The notes beneath the pieces are model-generated. The model saw only the letters and a program-made list of their open reading frames with translations. It had not been told where the DNA came from and did no database searches. Positions 56,070 through 64,000 of a DNA stretch of 64,000 nt are shown here, piece after piece. Within the stretch, counting starts at the first letter, position 1; the number at the start of each line of letters is the position of its first letter. The translations under genes and the position numbers were made by a program. Source of the DNA: Berberis thunbergii (taxonomy: Eukaryota; Streptophyta; Magnoliopsida; Ranunculales; Berberidaceae); contig QNQO01008293.1 of the NCBI GenBank assembly GCA_003290165.1, forward strand, positions 124,001 through 188,000. The letters are read 5' to 3'.

Positions 56070-56695
56070 CAGTGTTCTAAAAAACGCTAGGTGGTGGGCG
56101 GGCGGGGAGCTGGTGCCTAGCGCCCAGGGGCTTAGGCAGTTTTAGGTTTTTGTATTATAACTTTAATAATTTACAAAAGTTAAGCATAATACCTCAATTA
56201 CATCAAATTTAATGCCAAGATACATATGCAAAATTTATAAACATGAAAAATTAACAATCATAAACAAAATTTATTAAAATTCAAATGAGTGAAGTTGGTC
56301 ATGATTGGTACTTTATACAAATTTGAATTTGTGGACAAATATCTAAACCTACTCTTTTATTTTTCTTCAAATTGCATGAATGACCTCAGTCATATTTGAT
56401 AAAATCTACATTACTAAATTTGGTACCGGCATATCTTTTGAAAATTTAATTAAGTAATCATCATTTGCTACATTCAGACATACACTGAATAAAAAAATAA
56501 TTAAATTGTTTCTTTCCAAAAAAGGGGAAAGAAAAATAAAATAAGAACACAATCAACCTTATTAAAAAAAAACCCGCCCAGATCGCCTAGACCACCCAGA
56601 CCCGCCTAGGCGCCTACCCGATTTTTCACCCTGCCCAGCCATTAATCTGGGCGTTTTTCTAACGCCTACCGCCTAGGCCGTTTTTTAGAACACTG
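56070..56695. mobile_element. hAT-type non-autonomous element, 626 bp
   Basis: Ends form a perfect 17-bp inverted repeat CAGTGTTCTAAAAAACG, then about 15 more imperfect bases rich in CCTAGGC / GCCTAGG motifs. CAGTG starts are typical of hAT. The flanking 8-mers (GAATTATT and AAATTACG) agree at only about 5 of 8, so the target duplication is eroded or the ends differ slightly. Confidence 0.75.
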
Positions 56696-56739
56696 AAATT
56701 ACGTCAAAACGATGTACAAATATACAATGAAATTATAAA

Positions 56740-58400
56740 TTGTATGTTGAGTGTTGGGATTAGGTCTATGCTTTGTAAAAATTATTTAAAGATTAATCGA
56801 CTCATGAGGACTATTGTCAAAGACAACAAGATTGAAGTCAAAGCTATGAAAACCGAAACAAACCAACAATAAGAAGCCAAAGCAAGTCAAAGAAGAATTT
56901 TCTAGAAATGACTCAAGACTTGAAATTTGAATTAAAATTAAAATTAAAATTAAAATTAAAATTAAAATTAAAATTTTGAATTCAATTCAAATTTAAAATT
57001 TGAATTTGGAGATATTCTTTGATGAGACATGCCCATGTTATAAATAGACAAGTCCATGTGACAAATTACTTGTCAAGTATTTTCCCCATGTGACTAAGGA
57101 ATATCTTTTGTTTGAAAAAAAAAATCTAGGGAAGGCAAAGTCGAATTCACCTACTGCAGATTTGTCGTTTCCATTAGTCAATAACTGTTTTGAAGTAGCC
57201 ATAATTAATCTAGCCGTTGGAGCTGCTTAACAAAGTCAACTTTACCTCACTGTCAACTAAGTTAGGTATATAAATAGTGGCTCAAGACCATTCTCTCAAA
57301 CCATCTGTTGAAACCATATCTGGAAACCATCTTTCAAATCTTTCAAAGTCAATTTCTTCACAACCCTTGAGAGATCCATTCACCCACTCAACACCCATAT
57401 TCCTTGCGAGAGATCCCATGGTATTTAAAAAAAACTCTTATTCAGTTAATGGTCAATTTGATTATCTAAAGACAATATAGAAGAAACGTGAGGAAAAAAT
57501 GTTGAAGGTTTCTTTGTATTGTTAAATGCCTCATTTGGAGAGGTGTTGAGCCTTCAACCACTTCATCTAATCTTGAGTTTAAAGCTTTCGTGTCTTCTAT
57601 TGAGTGAGGGAGTAAATGTAAAAGAGATTATAACATCTATATCCAACAAATGCCACTTGAAAAGAGAAACTTTTGAGTGTTAGTTTGTCTAAACTCGCAT
57701 TTACCTTATGCGGATTCGAGCCTTTGAGAAGGGTTGTTTGTACTAGTAAGCGTCACCTTGGATTTCAAGTATGTGATAAGACTCAATTGTCTTGCATCCC
57801 ACGTTGTTGTGAACATTGGCAAATTGATAAGTCTCGTAGAACACAACTATAAACCAAGTGTATTATTGTAGATACCAAACACTTCCGTAATACTTGATTG
57901 CATCCCGTTGTGATTGCCAATGTGTTCATAAGACTCGTGGAGTGGAACATTTGGTTCATGTTGGTAAGTCTCGTAGGAGCGCATTGATTTTACCTTGCGA
58001 GATTGTTGAACGTTGATTGAGAATGGAGTTCCCATTTGATCAAGTAGTAAAGACTCGAGGCTTGTGAATCTTTTCCACTAAGAAAGTAACCTTTCGAGGC
58101 AAATCAAACTCGGGCTTTGGTGAACCTCGTCACATTGGTGTCTTTGTTCGGTTTGTTTTCTTTCCTCATTAACTCTATTTACTTCACCTTACATATTTAG
58201 ATAAGTTGTTTTTACTTTCAGTCGAGTATATTACTTGAATGTTCAACTTGCATGCTTAAGATTTCTTTTAGAGGTTTGTAAAAGGTATTTTACTTGGTGG
58301 TCATTTTCAAGTGAATTAACTAAACTTGTGAACCTTGTGGTATTGACTTTCCTTGAGTCACAACGTAAACCTTCAACAAGTTTAGGCAAAGAACTTTGAA
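56740..58400 (+). repeat. LTR-like sequence, probably from a retrotransposon
   Basis: The segment begins near TGTTGGGATTAGG and has a TATAAATAG box at about 57270. It shows repeated AAGTCTCGTAG(A/G) and TTGCATCCC units between 57775 and 58040. No coding domain was found and no flanking duplication could be set. Its length and promoter-like layout suggest a solo LTR of a large plant element, but this is inference. Confidence 0.35.
56931..56985 (+). repeat. Hexanucleotide microsatellite (AAATTA)n
   Basis: About eight uninterrupted copies of ATTAAA/TTAAAA, inside the LTR-like segment. Confidence 0.9.
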
Positions 58401-59106
58401 GGGTTATTTACATATTAAGACACGTAATTTAAATATATTTCACATTGGGTACAAATATTTTGCATAATTACACCTTGCGTAAGAAATTGGCCCTTGACCA
58501 TTTTGTTCAACAACGTTGACCAGTGTCAAACTTTGAATACTTTCGCTTATTTTTTAAAGCAAATTTTATTTTCAAAATTTGAGTATTCACACCCTTCTAG
58601 TCAGGTTAGCCTAGTGACTTTCAAATCATCATATCATGACAATCACCACTTCAATTCCATAACTGCATTGCTACCATGCCATGGCCACAATCACTGCCAC
58701 CAACACTATACCACATTCAGATAAACCAAATACTTGTTTATGAATTATGAATGTAACAGTAGAAATAAAAATGACACAATTTGTGGAGCATCAAAATTAT
58801 CAAGATGACAATAAACTACTAGTTATTTAGCTAGTTTGGGTTTGGCAAAACATACAACGATTGATTGATAATCATGTCATGTCGATCCAACCATCAAAAT
58901 TTTGAGTCGTGTTTGGGTTACGAGGCTAATCATTATACATTTAGGCTTTGATTCGTTCCAGTCTGAATTTGGGCTTTGATTATCTATTCTTATAATGGGC
59001 CTTGTTTGGGCCTCTATGGTTAGTTTTAACCTTCTTGGGTTTCATGAGCTGGCCCAATAGATGGGATGCTAAATCTTGTGATGGGCGCTTTCTACCACGT
59101 GTATGG
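58401..59106. other. Intergenic DNA without recognised genes
   Basis: AT-rich DNA between two LTR-like segments. No exon, RNA gene or bounded element was recognised. Confidence 0.35.
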
Positions 59107-60728
59107 ATTTGATGACAGTCTATTTTGATGTATCATCAACTTTCATTGCAATCGTGCAAACAATTCTTCTAAACTGAAAAAGAAAAATAGAAAACAAAAA
59201 CAAAAACAAAATCAAAGCAGTAAAATAATTTGATTCCGAACGGGAATTAAGCGAACCTAACCCAGAAGGAGACGCGTATGGTTCTAGCTCAGATTGAGTG
59301 GTCCCTCAAGTGAAGTGTCTTGTTTTGCCAAAGCTAGCGAAGTTAGTAAGAGTGGACTTCGTGCTAGCTGATGTTCACATAATTATTACATAATGTACCT
59401 CCTAATTGATATTTGTTAGTGTTTCGGATAGCGTATTTTAGTTTAATTATTTTTTATTTTGTAGGATTTGGAGTTTAAACGACAAAAGTGCATTAGCGTG
59501 GCGAATTGGGAAATTCATAGCCAAATTGACGAAATTGAGTGGGAGACACTCAAGCAAAGAAAAATAATGAAATTAGTTTTGAATTGGTGGAACAAAGAAG
59601 TCATATGAATGAACATAACCAAGCCCTTTAGTTTACAATTGAAATACAACAAATTGAAATTGAAATTGGGTTTCCAATGGGGGACTAATGGGGTATTTTG
59701 GCTCCCAATTTGGGCCCAATAGGGAGTAGGGTTCTCTGGACCATAAAAACAACAAGAAAGAATATAGCAAGGGAATTCTTTTGGGATGTGGAATAGAAAA
59801 AACGCAGCAGCAGAGGAGGGAAAGACAACAACAAAAAAAAGGAGGGAGGTTTTTTGCTCTAGGACAGCAGAGAACGCAAAAGAAGAAAATAGGGCAGCAG
59901 GCTGCCATAACGCAGCAGCAACGTCGCAGCAGCGCAACAGGGAACACAACATCAATGATTGCGCAGGAGCAGGGAGTGCGTTGCTAATCCACCAAGCGTT
60001 GTCATGCCAATGAAGCTCCACACCGCTGTTGCTGTCATCGCCTTCGCCATGTGTCAATAAACTCCACGTAAGGCGAAGAGGTGAGCTCCTAGATGTAACG
60101 CACTTAATTAGTATTTGATTCGTTTTATGCTTTCACGATGAATAATGGTGTTTATGATCCTCACTTTTATTTAATATATGAATTTATGTTATTTTAGTGA
60201 CAAAGATTTCATCAATTTCTTCGTAGATTATTATTCCGGTGGTTGTCTTTTTCTTCTCCATATATGCTCAGTCACGCTTTTCTTATGTGTGGAATTTTTA
60301 AGGATCAATTGATTTCGGTAGGTTAGTTATATGTGATCGTCTTGTATTATGTTATTGTCTCCGGATATATCGTAAATTTGGGATATCGCATATGACCAAA
60401 CTTTGTGCTTTCTAGAAAAAGTGAAATCTAAAATCCATTTACATTAGGATATATTAATGCATTAAAGACTACTTTTCCGATTATGTTATTTGGAATGTGA
60501 AACACGTAATCGAGCCATCACAACGAATAAATACTAGTTAGCGCATGAAATTTGATTTTTTTATTAAATTTAAATTCAATTTCTTATTTTAAATTTGTTA
60601 GAATTTCTTACATTTAGTTTCGTGTAGTTTTTCTTCCTTGACCTTGTTTTGTAGATCGTTTTTTCCTTGTGGGATCGACACCCTAATCTTTACTGCAATT
60701 GACCGTGTGTACTGTTTGGGCGTAATCA
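59107..60728 (+). repeat. Probable 5' LTR of the Ty3/gypsy element
   Basis: The right edge is set by GGCGTAATCA directly before a tRNA-primer-like site at 60734. The left edge is a guess (a TGATGACAG start). It contains CAGCAG-rich DNA (59800-59990) and a long untranslated leader. The 3' LTR lies outside the window, so neither the edge nor the target duplication can be verified. Confidence 0.45.
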
Positions 60729-60733
60729 AATTT

Positions 60734-60752
60734 TGGCGTCGATGACGAGGAC
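60734..60752 (+). other. Candidate primer-binding site of the gypsy element
   Basis: TGGCGTCGATGACGAGGAC is a decayed form of the TGGCGCCGTTGCCGGGGA site common in plant Athila/Tat elements. It starts five bases after the presumed LTR end. Confidence 0.5.
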
Positions 60753-60800
60753 AAGCGTCATTCTACAAGGGAGGTTTTGGGTATTATCTTTCTTGCTCAT

Positions 60801-60838
60801 TGTTTTATTTTATTTTATTTTATTTTATTTTATTTTTA
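60801..60838 (+). repeat. TTTTA microsatellite
   Basis: About seven copies of TTTTA in a row in the leader of the gypsy element. Confidence 0.9.
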
Positions 60839-60994
60839 GGTTTTAGGTCCAGTTTAATTTTTATTTTATTTCTAAAAAAAAAATTGCAAAAAACAAAAAA
60901 AGACATTGGGGGAGTGTGAGTTAGAATAGAGACCACTTAGGGAGACTAATTAGGGTCCCAAATTTAGTTCCAGTTCCTTTTCCTCACGCACTAC

Positions 60995-63900
60995 GACCTA
61001 CTGGAAAGAAATCAAAAATGCACGGAGAGATTCTAGAACACTTGAAACAGGTTAAAATTAACTTACCTTTGCTGCATGTGATTAAACAGGTACCAACTTA
61101 TGCGAGGGTCATCAAGGATCTATGCACTATCAAGAGGAAACATCATGTCTTCTTGACATAACAGGTAAGTGCGGCGATTGAGCAGAGGACACCACCCAAG
61201 TACAAAGATCCAGGGTGTTCTACAGTCACCTGCCAGATTGGGACTCATGAGTCTGGCCAAGCCTTGTTGGATTTAGGAGCAAGGGTAAATCTAATGCCAT
61301 ATTCTATTTACTTGAGACTGGGTCTAGGAGTGATTAAACCCACATCTGTGGTACTACAATTGGTCGATAGATCGGTAAAGAAGCCAAGAGGAATAGTCGA
61401 GGATGTCTTGCTGCAGATTGATAAGTTTTACTATCCCGTCGATTTTCTTATTTAAATACTCATTCTGCGGTTAATATAGAGTCTACAGTTCCGATTATTT
61501 TAGGTAGACATTTTCTTGCCACAGCTAACACTCTTATCAATTGCAGGAACAGTCTAATGAAGCTGTCTTTTGGGAACATGACTCTGGAGGTCAACATATT
61601 CAATATTAGCAAGCAACCACGTGATGATGATGAGTGTCTTCATACCTACATGATAGACACACTGATATCAGAGGAGGCGCTCCTGAGCGTAGACTCTGAA
61701 ACCTTAGAGTACCTCCTTTTTATTTGTGATTATGAGAGTTCACTTTATCCTGACAATGCTTTTGATATTTCTGTTGTTTCAGGGTTAAAGGATAAAGGAG
61801 GACGACAATGGCAACCATGCTTTGAGGAGTTGCCAAAGTAAAGATAGAAACCACAACCATCCACTGTGAAAACTCCGAAAGTTGACCTAGCTCCACTGCA
61901 TGAGGGACTTAAACATGCATTCCTCGGACCAGGTGATATTTTTCCTGTTATTATTTCTTCCGTGCTTGATAGCTCACAAGAAGAAGAATTGATTAATATG
62001 TTACGTGAGCACAAATCTGCATTAGGTTGGACTATAGCTGACATCATAGGTAATAGCCCCTTAATATGTTCTCATAGGATTCACTTAGAAGAAGGAGCTA
62101 ACCCCCGTAGAGACCCTCAAAGATGACTAAACCCTACTATGAAAGAGGTGGTGAAAAATGAAGTCTTAAAATTGTTAGATGCAGGCATCATTTATCTCAT
62201 ATTTGATAGCAAGTGGGTTAGTCCAACTCAAGTAGTTCCCAAGAAATTTGGAATAACAGTGGTGACTAATGATGAGGGGGTGCCTATTCCTACTAAGGTA
62301 GTGACAGGGTGGCGCATGTGCATTGATTATAGGAAACTTAATTCTGCCACCCGAAAGGATCACTTCCCGCTTCCAATCATAGACCAAATCTTAGAGCGAG
62401 TAGCTGGGCATTCTTTCTATTACTTTCTACATGGGTATTCAGGATATTATCAGATTGAGATTGCATTAGAGGATCATGATAAGACTACTTTCACATGTCC
62501 TTTTGGTACTTATGTTTTTCGGTGTATGCCATTTGGTTTTTCTAGTGCAACGACTACTTTTCAGAGATGCATGATGAGTATATTTAGTGACATGGTTGAA
62601 AAATATATGGAAGTGTTCATGGATGATTTGACTGTTTTTGGTGATTCCTTTGATTCATGTTTAATTCACTTTAAGGCTGTTTTAAGTAGATGTGAAGAGA
62701 AGGGTCCGGTGCTTACTTGGGAAAAATGTCATTTCATGGTTCCCTATGGAATAGTTTTGGGACACAGTTTCTGATAAAGGAATTGAGGTTGATAAAGCAA
62801 AAATTGAATTGATTTCTAAATTACCTACACCTAAAAGTGTCAAGGATGTGAGATTGTTTCTAGGGCACGCAGGTTTTTATAAGAGGTTCATACAAAAATT
62901 TTCTACCATCTCTAGACCATTAAGTAGCCTCCTGGTCAAAGACGTCGTGTTTCAATGGACACAAGAGTGTGAAGACGCTTTCCAAACACTCACTAATAGG
63001 CTTACCTCTGCCCCCATCATGCAGCCACTGAATTAGAATTTACCATTTGAGATAATGTGTGATGCAAGCAACTATGCTGTGGGGGTCGTCTTCGGACAAC
63101 GAAGGGAAGGGAAGCCCTTTGTTGTTTACTATGCTAGTCGAACACTTAATGATGCTCAAAAGAATTATTCGACCACTGAAAAAGAGTTGTTAGCTGTAGT
63201 TTTTGCTTTAGATAAATTTCTTGCTTATTTGATTGGTAAACCTATCATTGTTTTTACTGACCATGCGGCCCTTAAGTTTTTTTATTTCTAAAAAGGATGC
63301 TAAGGCAAGATTGATTAGGTGGATTTTACTTTTGTATGAATTTGATCTAACTATAAAGGATAAGAAGGGGGTCGAGAATGTTGTGGTGGATCACTTGTTT
63401 CGTCTGGAGTTCAGTGACTCTACCAATAGCCCACCCATCAGTGATGACTTCCCGGATGAACACCTATTCACCGTCACTCAAGTACCATGGTATGCACACA
63501 TTGTTAATTACTTGGTTTCCGGCGAAGTACCATTATCATGGAGTGCTCAAGATAAGCGCAAATTTTTGGTCGAGGTAAGAAATTTTTATTGGGATGATCC
63601 TTATCTATATAAGTATTGCCCCGACCAAATCATGAGGCGTTGTGTCTCTGAAGGTGAGATTGAAAGTGTCTTACATTTTTGTCACATTGCAGCTTGTGGA
63701 GGCCATTTTTCTATGAAAAAGACCGCTGCAAATTTTTTACAGACGAGATTATATTGGCCTACATTTTTTAAGGACACTAACAATTATTGTCGTTCTTGTG
63801 ATAGATGCCAGAAGTTCGGTGCACTGTCCCGGAGACACATGATGCCCTTTAACCCCATCCTAGTCATTGATATATTTGATTGTTGGGGGATTGATTTTAT

Positions 63901-64000
63901 GGGACCTTTTCCACCTATTTTTGGATATTTGTATATTTTGCTTGCAGTGGACTATGTGTCCAAATGAGTTGAGGTTGTGGCGTGCCGGAACAATGACAAC
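60995..64000 (+). pseudogene. Ty3/gypsy pol polyprotein, Athila/Tat-like, damaged and cut by the window end
   Basis: Domains in order. A gag-pol linker (LHVIKQVPTYARVIKDLCTI), a protease (ALLDLGARVNLMPYSIYLRL; DLGA in place of the DTG/DSG of many proteases, usual for this group), then reverse transcriptase (61866-62774) with GWRMCIDYRKLNSATRKDHF, PFGTYVFRCMPFGFSSAT and VFMDDLTVFGDS (the catalytic MDD). RNase H follows (63055-63291) with MCDASNYAVG, TEKELLAVVFALDKF and [11 protein letters not shown]. Integrase comes last, with a [14 protein letters not shown] / [11 protein letters not shown] zinc finger and [10 protein letters not shown] (first catalytic D). It breaks at 63968 with a stop (CCAAATGA) near the right edge. 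At least six stops or frameshifts separate the blocks, for example near 61160, 61454, 61840, 62126, 62774, 63037 and 63290. The gag gene is almost absent (only about 270 bp lie between the primer site and the linker), so the element was internally deleted. Confidence 0.85.

Noticed and set aside
59515..60057. 180-residue minus-strand open frame
   Set aside because: It runs antisense through the presumed LTR with no recognisable domain; the opposite-strand CAGCAG frames are equally unsupported.
1..64000. CRISPR arrays, bacterial operons, riboswitches, rRNA or integrated virus genes
   Set aside because: None was seen. The repeats present are transposon ends, microsatellites or short tandem units, and the pol gene at the right edge is a plant retrotransposon.

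Overview
This window looks like nuclear DNA of a dicot plant. It has short GT-AG introns, plant-specific gene families (AVT3, ATL RING-H2, SPINDLY, MINIYO/RPAP1, FLA, a PhoD-like phosphatase) and a dense mix of plant transposon classes. There are no operons, Shine-Dalgarno sites, CRISPR arrays or rRNA genes. I cannot name the species. Gene and family names come from motif recognition, not from a database search.

Layout. 1-2.7 kb: a decayed gene fragment and the first exon of a minus-strand PhoD-like phosphatase. 4.97-20.37 kb: a complete seven-exon plus-strand gene for a YjbQ/UPF0047 protein. Its fourth intron is about 13.1 kb and holds a 4.7-kb hAT element (with two smaller hAT elements and a SINE inside it), a Helitron 5' end and several LINE relics. 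21.6-23.0 kb: a three-exon minus-strand AVT3-type vacuolar amino-acid transporter that appears to lack about 80 internal residues. 23.3-25.9 kb: MITEs. 26.0-30.76 kb: a Pack-MULE-like element with about 0.4-0.5 kb inverted repeats that carries two intron-separated exons of SPINDLY. 30.8-31.1 kb: the 5' part of a fasciclin-like arabinogalactan gene, abutting the MULE. 31.8-36.5 kb: a decayed hAT element whose 5' end matches the hAT element nested at 8.7 kb. 36.6-43.1 kb: a reverse-strand Helitron-like sequence split by a Harbinger MITE and by a 5.6-kb PIF/Harbinger element. That element has an apparently intact Myb/SANT-like ORF1, a stop-ridden DDE transposase and a captured ATL-type RING-H2 gene between direct repeats. 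43.1-47.5 kb: a small signal-peptide exon, hAT elements, a tRNA-derived SINE and a 5'-truncated L1 LINE, the last two each with a perfect 17-bp target-site duplication. 48.8-55.0 kb: a minus-strand MINIYO/RPAP1-like gene with frameshifts, stops and large missing parts. 56.0-58.7 kb: a hAT element and LTR-like DNA. 59.1 kb to the right edge: a damaged Ty3/gypsy retrotransposon (Athila/Tat-like), cut by the window end.

How it fits together. The host genes share no pathway. The region is mainly a record of repeated transposon insertion. At least six hAT elements can be bounded to the base by 8-bp duplications, and nesting gives a relative order of insertion. The points of most interest are two DNA transposons of different superfamilies carrying pieces of regulatory genes (SPINDLY in a MULE, an ATL E3 ligase in a Harbinger), and a conserved small gene that stays open and spliceable across a 13-kb transposon-filled intron.
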